Counted from the stretch's first letter, positions 19,695-30,210 are shown. The stretch is 64,000 nt of DNA from Flavisolibacter sp. (GCA_028288675.1 JAQBNG010000127.1:85654-149653); one strand, 5' to 3'. Notes: generated by a model not told the origin, from the letters alone. Program-made: numbers and translations.

Positions 19695-20867
19695 TTATAA
19701 TCCGTTCACAGTATTGGCAGTAAATACCCGGATAAAATTTTCGCCTAAAATTTTTCTTACGTCCGCTTTACTGTAGCCTCTTTTTAAAAGTGCTTTTGTA
19801 ATCAGTGGCATGGCCGTAACGTCTTTTAATTCTTTGGGGGCAGATGAAATGCCATCGAAGTCGGAGCCAAGGCCTACGTGGTCTACGCCAATTAAGCGAA
19901 CGATATAATCAATATGGTCTATCAGTAGTGAAAGAGGCGGTTTCAGGTTTTTTGCTGCTTCAGGATATTTTGCCAGGAGGTAGCCTTCAATTTCATACCC
20001 TGCCCATTTAAGAATAGTAAGTGAATCTATTTCACGTTTATATAAAGCACTATACTTATCCGCCTTTTTTTGAAAGGTGCTGTCTAAAAACAGCGAGAAA
20101 AAATTAAGATGAATAACCCCGCCGTTTTTACCTATGGCTTTTATCTGTTCGTCTTTTAAATTTCTAAAAACAGGGTTAAAATTATACACGCAACTATGCG
20201 AAGCAATCACCGGTTTTGTTGTGGTATTGATGGCATCCCAAAAGGTTTGTTCGCCTACATGCGAAATGTCAACCATCATTCCCAGGCTATTCATGCGTTT
20301 GACAATATTTTTCCCAAAGGCATTCAATCCTTTATGAACAAGCGAATCTTTCTTTGTTGTTTCATCAAGCGCAGATGTGGCCCAGGAGGTAGAGTTATTC
20401 CAGGTAAGCGTCATATAACGGACGCCACGTTTGTAAAACGCATCTAAGTAAGAGAGGTTGTCTTCTATCATGTGGCCACCCTCTACACCCATCAGGCAAG
20501 CCAGCTTTTTTTGCGCGATGGCTTGCTGCAATTGCAGGGGGTTAGTCACCATCATCATTTTATCCGGGTTGCGGGCAACGATGGCATACAGGGAATCTAT
20601 TTCGATGTTGGCAAACTTGTAGGCTGTGTCTTTGCCAAAACGTTCATTACAAAAGATGGAAAAAATTTGTGCATCTACGCCGCCTTTTTTAAAGCGGGCG
20701 ATGTCGGAGTGTGTTTTACCAGTAAGGTCATTCTCAATGTTTAGTCCCTTCATGGTAGCGGAGGAAAGAACATCGTTATGCGTATCAACAACAATTGCTT
20801 TTTGGTGAAGTGATTTATAAGATTGACAAGAGAATAAAAAGATGGAGAATAGAAGAAGAAGCCGCAT
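19695..20867 (-). CDS. Membrane dipeptidase (M19/renal dipeptidase family) lipoprotein
   Basis: VVDTHNDVLS, MGVEGGHMIEDN, VDISHVGEQTF, HVGLGSDFDGI; Cys after signal (LFSCQS). Confidence 0.9.
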   Translation of the reverse strand: MRLLLLFSIFLFSCQSYKSLHQKAIVVDTHNDVLSSATMKGLNIENDLTGKTHSDIARFKKGGVDAQIFSIFCNERFGKDTAYKFANIEIDSLYAIVARNPDKMMMVTNPLQLQQAIAQKKLACLMGVEGGHMIEDNLSYLDAFYKRGVRYMTLTWNNSTSWATSALDETTKKDSLVHKGLNAFGKNIVKRMNSLGMMVDISHVGEQTFWDAINTTTKPVIASHSCVYNFNPVFRNLKDEQIKAIGKNGGVIHLNFFSLFLDSTFQKKADKYSALYKREIDSLTILKWAGYEIEGYLLAKYPEAAKNLKPPLSLLIDHIDYIVRLIGVDHVGLGSDFDGISSAPKELKDVTAMPLITKALLKRGYSKADVRKILGENFIRVFTANTVNGL

Positions 20868-20987
20868 GTAAAGAATTTGATTTCAAAGTACAGCTTTCTG
20901 CAAATGCTTCTTCAAAAACATAGAAGGTCTTTGCAGAGGCTAACAATTAAAATAACCAAGCGGATACCTTCTATGTTTAGGATAGCC

Positions 20988-21746
20988 TCAAATAGCCTTT
21001 GTTTTCTTATACTCTTCGTAAGCTATCTTAATAAAAAACTGGAAATCGTAATCGGAGGTGCCGGTTGTAAACTCAAGCGTAGGCCGGTATCTTTTCATAA
21101 AGTCAGCAAGCTCTTCTTCTTTAGTAATGCCTGTTAACTTTTTCACCAGCCCCTTATTAAAACGGCGGTCAATGGCCTTATCTATTTCTTCCTGCTCCAG
21201 CCGTTCGCGAAAGCGTTCCATGCTCCTGTTTTTTCTGAACTGGAACAAGCGGATTATTTCCTGTACATCAAAGCCAACACCTGAAGAAGTAACAGAAGTC
21301 ATTGTTTCAAGCGAAGGCCTTCTGAAGTTAAATGCTTTGGCATAATCCTTCCGGTTTTGTACAGAGTCTTCTTTATAGTTGCGGGTTTTTATTCTAACTT
21401 CTTTCATCACATCGCTCTTCAGCCGCAGGGCAATATCAAACTGCATCACATCGGCAATTTTCAGTACCGGGTATTTGGGCGTTGGCTTGCCTAAAAAAGA
21501 AAACCATATTGAATCTTTTTCTGCAACATCAATCATATAATAACCGGCGGTGTCTGTTACTGATACCCTTCCCCCTGTGCTTTGCACAGTCACCAACTCA
21601 ATAGGATAGGTGCGGGAACTGTCGTAAACATGGCCTTTTACTTTGTACTGGGTAAAGCCTTGTTGTGTAAACAATAGAAGAAAGAAAAACGAAATGATGG
21701 TATAAAAGATTGCCTTTTTCAAAGTGGAAAGCAAGTAACAAAACAA
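20988..21746 (-). CDS. Carboxypeptidase-like regulatory domain protein
   Basis: YKVKGHVYDSSRTYPIELVTVQSTGGRVSVTDTAGYYMIDV. Confidence 0.75.
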   Translation of the reverse strand: MFCYLLSTLKKAIFYTIISFFFLLLFTQQGFTQYKVKGHVYDSSRTYPIELVTVQSTGGRVSVTDTAGYYMIDVAEKDSIWFSFLGKPTPKYPVLKIADVMQFDIALRLKSDVMKEVRIKTRNYKEDSVQNRKDYAKAFNFRRPSLETMTSVTSSGVGFDVQEIIRLFQFRKNRSMERFRERLEQEEIDKAIDRRFNKGLVKKLTGITKEEELADFMKRYRPTLEFTTGTSDYDFQFFIKIAYEEYKKTKAI

Positions 21747-21848
21747 ATTGTAAATGGTATGGTAAAGAATAGAGAATGCGATGCATGGGAATGATGGAGT
21801 GAAGTTTTAAGCTATTAACAGAATTGCTATTTGACAGTAAGGTTGTTT

Positions 21849-21967
21849 GTCATCCCTAGGCACGAGGGATCTTTGAACTGCATTGCAAGCGACGGTGGTA
21901 AAAAGTAAAGCCGGTTGCATAAGTCGTTTATAGGGTTTACCTCAGATCACTCCTCCGTCGGGATGAC
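21849..21967. repeat. Inverted pair of GTCATCCC-containing intergenic repeats
   Basis: GTCATCCCTAGGCACGAGGGATCT (21849-21872) versus reverse complement at 21944-21967 (GTCATCCCGACGGAGGAGTGATCT). Confidence 0.5.
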
Positions 21968-22090
21968 AAGTGAGAGTGTTTATGATAGCAGTTAGGTTAA
22001 GTATTTGAAGAGTGGTTGTGCAATGCACAATAGAATTATATCGATGATGTGTTAATTCAATAGCCAAATGCTTATCCTTTTGTTTGGCCT

Positions 22091-22110
22091 CCTTCTCCAT
22101 GCGGAGAAGG
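22091..22110. repeat. Perfect palindrome CCTTCTCC-ATGC-GGAGAAGG
   Basis: 8-bp stem in intergenic DNA. Confidence 0.6.
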
Positions 22111-22248
22111 ATAAGAGGATGAGGCTCTTTTGCTGAGTAGCAAACAAAGCGTACAAGAGTGCGACGCAAGAAAGCCTGCTAGCAGTAGTACTTAGCTTGG
22201 TACATAAAAAGCGATAAATTAAAGAACGGTTTGAAGAAGATAGCGCCT

Positions 22249-23214
22249 CTACCCAGTGCCTCCTTTTGAAGATGGGGGAAACACCTTCTCCCACAAAACC
22301 GGTATCCGCTTCATCCATACCAGCTCCTTCTTTTTTGTCATTGCATCTTCAACAGGCGAACCAAAATATTTTCTACCACCCTCTATAGTTGCCGGCACGC
22401 CGCTTTGTGCATATACTTCTGCGCCTTTGCCGATAGTGAGTGTTTTGCTAACCCCTACCTGTCCCCAAAGGATAACTTCATCTTCGATAGTAGTGGCACC
22501 GGCAATACCTACCTGTGCAGCCAGCAAACAGTTTTTACCAATGACCGTATCATGACCTATGTGTACAAGGTTATCTATTTTGGTACCTGCACCTATAACC
22601 GTATCGCCACTAACGCCACGGTCGATGGTACAGTTAGCGCCAATCTCAACGTCATCTTCCACCACCACTCTGCCGCCGCTCAGCATTTTTTTATAGTGAA
22701 CCTCCCTGGTTGTTTTTTTGTTGTAGTAGAAGGCATCGCTGCCTATAACCGTTCCGCTTTGGATGATCACGTTATTGCCGATGATACAATGATCCATGAT
22801 AACAACATTCGGATAAATGATCGTGTCCTTTCCTATCTGAACATGATTACCGATAACAGCACCAGGCATAACAAAAGTTCCTTCGCCAGTGTTTGCAGAG
22901 TCGCTTATTGTTTTTTGAAGCGGCATAAACGGACGATAGTGCGCAACTATTTTTTGATAGGCTTCAAATGGTTCATCTACCAGCAATAAAGATTTATGGG
23001 CAGGAAAATCCGTTACCTGGTTAATGATGATATAGGTAGCTGCTGAGTTAATGCATTTCAGGTAGTACTTAGGGTGGTCAACAAAAACGAGGTCACCTTC
23101 TTCTACCTTATGAATTTCGTTGATGCCGCTTGCAGCACCTTGTTTACTACCGATAATTTGAGCGCCAATTAAGCTTGCTATTTCTGTAAGGGGAACAATA
23201 GTAGGGAAGCGCAT
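22249..23214 (-). CDS. lpxD: LpxD-like UDP-3-O-acylglucosamine N-acyltransferase (left-handed beta-helix)
   Basis: Hexapeptide repeats ([42 protein letters not shown]), [22 protein letters not shown]. Confidence 0.82.
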   Translation of the reverse strand: MRFPTIVPLTEIASLIGAQIIGSKQGAASGINEIHKVEEGDLVFVDHPKYYLKCINSAATYIIINQVTDFPAHKSLLLVDEPFEAYQKIVAHYRPFMPLQKTISDSANTGEGTFVMPGAVIGNHVQIGKDTIIYPNVVIMDHCIIGNNVIIQSGTVIGSDAFYYNKKTTREVHYKKMLSGGRVVVEDDVEIGANCTIDRGVSGDTVIGAGTKIDNLVHIGHDTVIGKNCLLAAQVGIAGATTIEDEVILWGQVGVSKTLTIGKGAEVYAQSGVPATIEGGRKYFGSPVEDAMTKKKELVWMKRIPVLWEKVFPPSSKGGTG

Positions 23215-23228
23215 CTAAAAAGTTTTTC

Positions 23229-23236
23229 CAAAGGTA
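23229..23236 (-). promoter_or_regulatory. TACCTTTG, Bacteroidota-type -7 element for the lpxD-like gene
   Basis: CAAAGGTA on + strand, ~15 nt before the start codon. Confidence 0.5.
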
Positions 23237-23531
23237 AAAGTGATTTGCAGTTTCAAATTGATGAATAGAAATTACTGGATGCAGTGCTTATCGTTTTTAT
23301 CAACCATTGTAAATGTTGATGCATACCATGATGATTTAAAGAAATAGAAACGATGCGAAGAAAGAGGCTGTAAATTTTTGCTATCATGATCATCAACTGT
23401 GTTATCAATTCACACCTCCATAAAAAAAATGTGAATAAAAAAAGTATGATTTTTTTTCTGTTAGTGAAAAATCTTTTTAATATTGTGGTGGGAAATTTAT
23501 TTTCTCTTACTTACTAACCCATCTCAATATT

Positions 23532-23556
23532 AAGCCCCGCATCTGCGGGGCTTTTT
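23532..23556 (+). terminator. Strong intrinsic terminator with no upstream + strand gene
   Basis: AAGCCCCGC-ATCT-GCGGGGCTTTTT. Confidence 0.8.
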
Positions 23557-23627
23557 CTTTGCCTTATATTTACCCCTTTGGTTAACCGGAATAAATAAAT
23601 TTACATTCTTCATATAAAAATAAGTGC

Positions 23628-24503
23628 ATGTTAAAATCAATGACAGGTTTTGGAAGAGCTGAGCGAAACGTAGGGAACAAAACTTTTTTGGTCGACATTA
23701 AATCATTGAACGGAAAACAATTTGACCTGCAGTTAAGAATGCCTGCTTTTCTAAAGCCATTCGAATTTGACATTCGTAAAATTCTTTCGGAAAAGCTGGG
23801 GCGGGGAACGGTTGAATGCAACATCAACTTGAAAGAAACCGGCAATGCAAAGCCGGTAACCATCAATACAGATTTGGCAAAGGCCTACTATAAACCACTG
23901 GAAGCTTTATCTAAAGAGCTAGGCTTAGATACAAGTTCTATTTTAAGTACGCTGGTTAAATTGCCGGAGGTTATTACGCCTACCAGTGAAACGTTGACCG
24001 ATGAGGAATGGAAAGTCTTTGCTACAATTGTACAAGCGGCTATTGATGAATTGAACAATCACCGCGAAGATGAAGGCAGGTCCTTAAAAACAGAACTGGA
24101 ACTGCGCATTAAAAACATTTTAACGCAGCAGGAAGAAGTAGCAAGGCTTGCACCGCTGCGTCAGCCTAAAATAAAGGAAGGGATAAAAAAACTCCTGGAA
24201 GAAAACGTAGGCAAGGAAAATTATGATGAGAACCGCCTGGAACAGGAATTGGTTTATTACGTAGAAAAAATTGACATCACCGAAGAGCAGGTGCGGCTAA
24301 GAAACCACTGCGAGTATTTTACTACCATTCTTAATGAAGAAGAGGAAAGTAAAGGCAAAAAGCTGTCTTTCATTCTGCAGGAAATTGGAAGAGAAATAAA
24401 TACTACCGGCGCCAAGGCTTATGATTCTACCATACAAAAAAGCGTGGTGATGATGAAGGATGAATTGGAAAAAGCAAAAGAACAGGTGTTGAATGTGTTG
24501 TAA
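23628..24503 (+). CDS. YicC family protein
   Basis: MLKSMTGFGRAE start, C-terminal LSFILQEIGREINTTGAKAYDSTIQKSVVMMKDELEKAKEQVLNVL. Confidence 0.93.
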   Translation: MLKSMTGFGRAERNVGNKTFLVDIKSLNGKQFDLQLRMPAFLKPFEFDIRKILSEKLGRGTVECNINLKETGNAKPVTINTDLAKAYYKPLEALSKELGLDTSSILSTLVKLPEVITPTSETLTDEEWKVFATIVQAAIDELNNHREDEGRSLKTELELRIKNILTQQEEVARLAPLRQPKIKEGIKKLLEENVGKENYDENRLEQELVYYVEKIDITEEQVRLRNHCEYFTTILNEEEESKGKKLSFILQEIGREINTTGAKAYDSTIQKSVVMMKDELEKAKEQVLNVL

Positions 24504-24567
24504 AAGAAGCTATGAGTTATCAGTAATCAACATTCAGCATTTGACAATACCTTTTTAGTTTTACAGC

Positions 24568-25062
24568 ATGATTTATAGAAAGAATGTTTATGACTTTCTC
24601 TGCCTGCCGCTGATAGCTTGCAGTTTGTGGTTTTCCTCCTGCAACACTATTGATCTTTACGAAAAGGTTGTGGCCGTTCCAAAGCATCAATGGCAAAGCA
24701 GCTATAAGCCTCAATTTACTTTCACGATAAAGGATACAACCGTTCCTTACCAACTGTACCTGGTTGTACGCCATAACAACAAGTATAGGTACAATAATAT
24801 CTGGGTAAACCTTTATGCAAAAGGTCCTGTTGACAGTGTACAAAAATTTAGTTTAGAGTTACCGCTCGCCGGAAAAGAAGGCTGGTTGGGTTCCGGCATG
24901 GATGATGTTTTTGATCACCGTATTGCTTTCACCCTTGCCCCCGAAAAGTTCTCCTTTTCTAAACCGGGCGATTATACTTTTTCGCTTGAACAAATCATGC
25001 GGGATGATCCTTTAACTGACGTAATGAACGTTGGCATCCGCATTGAAAAGAAAATGCAATAG
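24568..25062 (+). CDS. gldH: Gliding motility lipoprotein GldH-like
   Basis: SSCNTIDLYEKVVAVPKHQW, lipobox, length and C-terminal pattern. Confidence 0.8.
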   Translation: MIYRKNVYDFLCLPLIACSLWFSSCNTIDLYEKVVAVPKHQWQSSYKPQFTFTIKDTTVPYQLYLVVRHNNKYRYNNIWVNLYAKGPVDSVQKFSLELPLAGKEGWLGSGMDDVFDHRIAFTLAPEKFSFSKPGDYTFSLEQIMRDDPLTDVMNVGIRIEKKMQ

Positions 25063-25064
25063 CT

Positions 25065-26042
25065 ATGGCTAACGACAGCAAACGCAAACTGCGCATTGCC
25101 ACTATTGTTTATTGGGTGCTACTCTTATACATACTCACTGCACTGGTTTGGTGGTCATTTTCACTTCTTCAACAGAACAAGGAAATACACGAATTAAAGA
25201 AGGAAGGTTTAAACCCTGCACAAATGGATTATGTGCAGCAGGTAAAACAAATTGAAGCACAACAACTGCGCGGCGTTTATAAATATGTAGGTGAGGGAAG
25301 TGCATTCTTACTCCTGATTTTTGTAGGTGCTGTTTTTATTTATCGTTCGGTGCGTCGCCAGTTTAATTTGCAACAGCAACAGCAAAATTTTGTGATGGCC
25401 ATAACCCACGAGCTCAAAACACCAATAGCCGTCTCCCGGCTTAATTTAGAAACCATGCAGAAGTATAACCTGGAAGAGGAGAAAAGAAAAAAACTTCTCC
25501 AGGCTACTTTGCAGGAAACGTTGCGGCTGGATACGCTGATCAATAATATCCTGATCTCTTCTCAATTAGAGGGAAATGCCTACAGTATTTCAAAAGATGA
25601 ACTGGATTTTTCAGAATTGGTAAAAGATGTGGTAAAAGGTTTTCAGTCACGCTACCCCGACCGGATGATAGTTGCCGACATAAGCGCAGAGGTGGAACTG
25701 GAAGGCGATACTATGCTGTTGAAACTTTTGCTTTCCAATTTGCTGGAGAATGCCAATAAGTATTCTCCAAAAGAAAAAAGCATCGTCTTACGATTGTGGA
25801 AAGAAGCCGGTAAGATTTTGCTGGAGGTAGCTGATGAAGGCTGCGGTATTCCCTCCGAAGAAAAGAAGGCCGTGTTTCAAAAATTTTATCGTGTAGGTAA
25901 TGAACAAACCCGGACAACGCAAGGCACAGGCCTGGGATTATACATCTGCAAAAGACTGGCAAAGGAACATAATGGCGATATATTGATAAAGGATAATCAG
26001 CCAACAGGAAGTAAATTCATTGTTCAATTTTATACACCATGA
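25065..26042 (+). CDS. Sensor histidine kinase
   Basis: FVMAITHELKTPIA H-box, LLSNLLENANKYSP N-box, GTGLGLYICKRL. Confidence 0.92.
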   Translation: MANDSKRKLRIATIVYWVLLLYILTALVWWSFSLLQQNKEIHELKKEGLNPAQMDYVQQVKQIEAQQLRGVYKYVGEGSAFLLLIFVGAVFIYRSVRRQFNLQQQQQNFVMAITHELKTPIAVSRLNLETMQKYNLEEEKRKKLLQATLQETLRLDTLINNILISSQLEGNAYSISKDELDFSELVKDVVKGFQSRYPDRMIVADISAEVELEGDTMLLKLLLSNLLENANKYSPKEKSIVLRLWKEAGKILLEVADEGCGIPSEEKKAVFQKFYRVGNEQTRTTQGTGLGLYICKRLAKEHNGDILIKDNQPTGSKFIVQFYTP

Positions 26043-26746
26043 TTGATCTATCAAAACCCTCCATACTTCTTGTTGAAGACGAAGCCAACCTGCACGAAAC
26101 ACTAAAGATGAATTTAGAGCTGGAAGGTTTCCAGGTAACATCTGCTTTTGATGGCATACAGGCAATGAAGGCGGTAGGCAATGAATATTTTGATTTGATC
26201 ATCATGGATGTAATGATACCTGAAGTAGATGGCTTTAGCGTTACGCAAAACATTCGTTTAAGTAATGCAGAAGTTCCTATTTTAATACTCAGTGCAAAGG
26301 ACAGCAGCGCCGACAGGGTAATGGGTTTAAAAAAAGGTGCTGATGATTACCTGACCAAGCCTTTTAATTTAGAAGAACTTTTATTGCGGGTACAAAAACT
26401 CATTCACAAAAACAAAAGGTTGCAGGACAAATCTTCTGTTGGCGATACTTACCTTTTTGGTGGCAACACAGTTGACTTTAAAGCACAACAGGCAACAACG
26501 CACGGCGGCGAAAAAATTGATTTAAGTAAAAAAGAAGCGATGCTCCTGAAGTTGTTGATTGAAAATAAAAATGAAGTAGTGCCAAGAGAAAAGATCCTGC
26601 AATCGGTTTGGGGCTATAATGTGTACCCTACCACAAGAACGATAGATAATTTTATTTTAAGCTTTCGCAAGTATTTTGAAGAGGATAGCCGAAATCCTAA
26701 ATATTTTCATTCGGTAAGAGGGGTAGGGTACAAGTATGCGGAGTAG
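26039..26746 (+). CDS. OmpR-type response regulator
   Basis: Receiver DLIIMDVMIPEVDGF; winged-helix C-terminus; ATGA overlap with the kinase. Confidence 0.94.
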   Translation: MIDLSKPSILLVEDEANLHETLKMNLELEGFQVTSAFDGIQAMKAVGNEYFDLIIMDVMIPEVDGFSVTQNIRLSNAEVPILILSAKDSSADRVMGLKKGADDYLTKPFNLEELLLRVQKLIHKNKRLQDKSSVGDTYLFGGNTVDFKAQQATTHGGEKIDLSKKEAMLLKLLIENKNEVVPREKILQSVWGYNVYPTTRTIDNFILSFRKYFEEDSRNPKYFHSVRGVGYKYAE

Positions 26747-26845
26747 TATTTTCTTTTTTACTTGCTAAGTAAGTAAACTGTAGTAATAAATAAACTTAGC
26801 ATTTTGGTTTTGTAGTGTGGCATATAAGAAGCGCAATTCCAGGTA

Positions 26846-27790
26846 CTAGAACACAACAGGTCTTTCCATGCTTTCATGATAGCATAATACCCCCTTGGCA
26901 AAATAATGCATCACCAAACTTTTTCGTGTTAAAGAGAGATCCTTTTTGGGATGACTGCCGTGTAAGAGGTTAGCATGCCAAATCATCACGTCGCCTTTTT
27001 TCGGTAAAAAGGTTTCTGGCTTCAACTGATTTTCCTGAATAACCTGTGCAACTTTATCTTCATACTTTTCATTTAGCCTTACATCAATGCTCCAGGTGTT
27101 GTTTTTTGCATTAAAGTCTTGATTCATTATGTATTTAAACTTATGACTTCCGGGATAATAAAAAAATTCGCCACTACCAGGCACAACATCTTCCAGGGCT
27201 ACCCATACACCAACTAAATACCCCAAAGGCTCTGTGGTAAGATGTAGGCTGTCACTGTGTGCAAGCTGCGAGGAACTTTTATAAAAATTAATGGTTTGGT
27301 AAGGCAGTGCCTCTTTGCCAAGTATAAAGGACAATAACTTTAATAATTCAACATCTCTAAAGAGAGAGTCTACCAGCTTATTTGTTTTATGAAGATTAAT
27401 AACGCGATTAGAAAAATATTTTTCCTTATTCTTTTCGGTAAGATCAGTTGTAATTGACCGTTCAGTCTTATCTATCTCTTCACTCTTAAAAAATCGAGGA
27501 AGAACAATAATGCCTTTCTCCCGCCAGAGTAAAAGTTGTTGCTGAATATTATTATTAAATGATTTGTATAAGGGCATGTTCTGGATAGTTTCTGTAGTAA
27601 CAGGCTGATCCATCCAGGGGAAATCGTCACTATGCCGGGGTATGGAATTGTATGATAAACCTTGCCAAAGCTTTTTCTTTATTCCATATTTTTTATATAA
27701 AATATTATTTTTTCGCAGACTATTGAAATGCTTTAAAGCAGATAATATTCTTATGATCCCTAGCTTTCTAAGTTGATTCACTAAACGCAT
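26846..27790 (-). CDS. Phytanoyl-CoA dioxygenase (PhyH) family protein
   Basis: HSDSLHL, VWVALEDVVPGSGEFFYYPGSHK, WHANLLHGSHP. Confidence 0.85.
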   Translation of the reverse strand: MRLVNQLRKLGIIRILSALKHFNSLRKNNILYKKYGIKKKLWQGLSYNSIPRHSDDFPWMDQPVTTETIQNMPLYKSFNNNIQQQLLLWREKGIIVLPRFFKSEEIDKTERSITTDLTEKNKEKYFSNRVINLHKTNKLVDSLFRDVELLKLLSFILGKEALPYQTINFYKSSSQLAHSDSLHLTTEPLGYLVGVWVALEDVVPGSGEFFYYPGSHKFKYIMNQDFNAKNNTWSIDVRLNEKYEDKVAQVIQENQLKPETFLPKKGDVMIWHANLLHGSHPKKDLSLTRKSLVMHYFAKGVLCYHESMERPVVF

Positions 27791-28239
27791 TAACCATCAG
27801 TATTACTTTAAACAATCTTCGATACTTGAGAAAAGTAATACGTTAAGGCGACTAATACAAATAGTAATGAGAAATGTTAACCTTAAGCAACAATATAAAA
27901 TAAAGTAGACTATAACCGTATCTGCTATCTGTAGTAGAAAATGGAAAAATTGGTATGTCTAAATACTTCTTCTCCATTGTGTTTCCTACGGCAGAGTAGT
28001 ATTGCTGTCAATATTTAATGGCGGGGAGGCGTTTGTTTTAATGTCCGCTTTCTGAAAACGATGAGTCTGCTCTATTCACACCAGGTTTAGCAATAGTACG
28101 TATCAGAAAAAGAGAAAAGACGCATTGACGTAAAACACAAATGAAATCATCCCTTTTTCTAAAAGTTTGCCAATTATTTTCAATAAGCACGGCCTTGCGG
28201 CAAACCTCCGTAAATTGGTAAAACCAAATTTTATCAACC

Positions 28240-28980
28240 ATGCAAATGAGAAATGCAATTCTGCTCTTACTAATTGTAAGCACCGTTTCCTGCTCGCCCA
28301 AATATGTAACTCCCGGAAGTGACGTGAAAATCTCAGAACTGGCCGATGCTGACATTTCAAAGCTATTGGCCAATAAGCCTGCCGCTGAATTTCCTGTAAA
28401 CATCGCTGTGGTAAGGCTTCAATCTCCATCTTATACCAACCACCGGTATAGCAATAGATACAACCCACAACCAGAGCCGCAGGATAAGTTTTCAATGATT
28501 CTTACAAGAGATGCAGAGGAGGAGGAAGCCTTTAATAAATTGGCCCAAATGGAAGGTGTAAAACAGGCATCTCCTTTTAACCGTCTTTTATTGCCTTATA
28601 CTTATAACTCTATTAAAGATCTACGGCTGGCTGCTGCTAAAATGAAAGCCCAGATGTTATTGGTCTATACTTTCGACACACAATTTTTTGTGGATACAAA
28701 GAACTATGGACCGCAGAATGTAATAGCGCTTGGCTACTTAAAAAATAAAGAAGTGAAAGCAGTTACCACAGCATCTGTTGCCCTTTTTGATGTGCAAACA
28801 GAATATTTATATGGTTTGGCAGAGGCAACCGCCACTCAAAAAAAGAGAGCTAATGCCTGGAAAAAGCTTGACGAAGTTGACAACCTTAGAATCGACACAG
28901 AAAAAAAATCGTTTAACCAGTTAATAGGTGAGATTGAAAAAATGTGGAAGGGAGTGATGCAGGAATATGCGAAGAAGTAG
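28240..28980 (+). CDS. Lipoprotein, hypothetical
   Basis: Lipobox TVSCSPK, no recognised domain. Confidence 0.75.
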   Translation: MQMRNAILLLLIVSTVSCSPKYVTPGSDVKISELADADISKLLANKPAAEFPVNIAVVRLQSPSYTNHRYSNRYNPQPEPQDKFSMILTRDAEEEEAFNKLAQMEGVKQASPFNRLLLPYTYNSIKDLRLAAAKMKAQMLLVYTFDTQFFVDTKNYGPQNVIALGYLKNKEVKAVTTASVALFDVQTEYLYGLAEATATQKKRANAWKKLDEVDNLRIDTEKKSFNQLIGEIEKMWKGVMQEYAKK

Positions 28981-29021
28981 GAGGCTGACTCAATTGGCCG
29001 TTAGCCGTATTTGCAGAGCCG

Positions 29022-29531
29022 CTAAGCCTCTTTTTGTTTCCTGAACCTAAACCAAATCGGGTGTTCCCGGGAATCGAGTTCTTTTGCCATTAAGGTGCGC
29101 AATTTTGAACATCTTTTACGCAAATCCTCATACTCAAGATCGTTTAACCTGATTTTGTTATTTACCCTATCCGCCGAAAGTGCAGCTACAATATATTTTT
29201 GTAAATCAAAATACATTTCCCGAAAATATCTGCTTATAACTATTCCGTTCCCTTCAAAATACCAATCTCTGAAGCCTATACTAAGCTGTAAAACATCTTG
29301 CCAGTTAACTTGGTTGTGGAAAGGGTATTGTGGAAATAAGGAAGTTAGTTTCACAAATTTGGTATACGCCTCCAGCCTTTTTTGCCACAGATTTTCCAGA
29401 AGTTTTGCCTGGTAGTCCATGTAAAGTTTTACAACTCCACCAACTACTCCTAAAATAATCAAAGCAATTAATGCTTTTTGCATTTCCTCATACATATACC
29501 TGACATTTATTAGCAGTTCATAATTGTTCAA
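29022..29531 (-). CDS. Hypothetical protein with one N-terminal TM segment
   Basis: ALIALIILGVVGGVVKLYMDY. Confidence 0.65.
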   Translation of the reverse strand: MNNYELLINVRYMYEEMQKALIALIILGVVGGVVKLYMDYQAKLLENLWQKRLEAYTKFVKLTSLFPQYPFHNQVNWQDVLQLSIGFRDWYFEGNGIVISRYFREMYFDLQKYIVAALSADRVNNKIRLNDLEYEDLRKRCSKLRTLMAKELDSREHPIWFRFRKQKEA

Positions 29532-29676
29532 CCATTAAGTGCTTCACCTATTACATAACCTGAAGACCTTTTAAAATAAGCTTATTCTGATGGGTTCCAG
29601 ACATTCCCCAAAGTTCTAAGTCATGACGAATCAAGAAAGAGAAACCTCCTAAAAACATAATTGATAAACTATAGCA

Positions 29677-30120
29677 TCACACCCCAAACTGCTTTAAATG
29701 ATGATCCATATGTCTATACCCAAGCACCGCCCATTCCTGTGCTGACATCTTACCAAAAAAAGGATGCACACTTGAGGTAACCGTGTAGCCTTCCGTAGCA
29801 AATCGGTTAATATAAACAATGAGGCTTTCCTTCTCAGCCTCAAAATCTTTTTCACCCGACATTTTATATTGGGAGTCTGTTGGTAAGCCTTTGCCAATTG
29901 GCGCAGTACTGAACATTTTTTTCTTTGCCATTTTACCAAACAACTTTCCTATGAATGCCTGCTTGATCTTCAACTCGCCAAAATAATTTTTAAACGTGGC
30001 TGTGCAATGGGCCATCATCTGGGCGGCATTCATCTTGCCCCATTGAGCAGGTGTATTGGAATGGATGGCATTGAGGCGGGAAAGTATTTCCTCTGTGGCA
30101 GTAGTTTCAAAAAGATTCAT
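29677..30120 (-). CDS. DUF1569 (DinB-like fold) family protein
   Basis: WGKMNAAQMMAHCTATFK ... HPFFGKMSAQEWAVLGYRHMDHHLKQFG. Confidence 0.82.
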   Translation of the reverse strand: MNLFETTATEEILSRLNAIHSNTPAQWGKMNAAQMMAHCTATFKNYFGELKIKQAFIGKLFGKMAKKKMFSTAPIGKGLPTDSQYKMSGEKDFEAEKESLIVYINRFATEGYTVTSSVHPFFGKMSAQEWAVLGYRHMDHHLKQFGV

Positions 30121-30210
30121 ATAAGTTTAATTAAAAAAGTAAGATAGAAAATTTAACGCATGCCTGCGCTAAAGAACCCTAAACTCTAAACGCCAAACCC
30201 CAAACCCTTT

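Noticed and set aside
20134-20808. Overlapping + strand ORFs antisense to the dipeptidase
   Set aside because: No domain content; opposite to a strongly conserved gene.
16433-26746. A new signalling system formed by the PAS kinase and the gldH-linked two-component pair
   Set aside because: They are separated by unrelated genes and each looks like a standard architecture.
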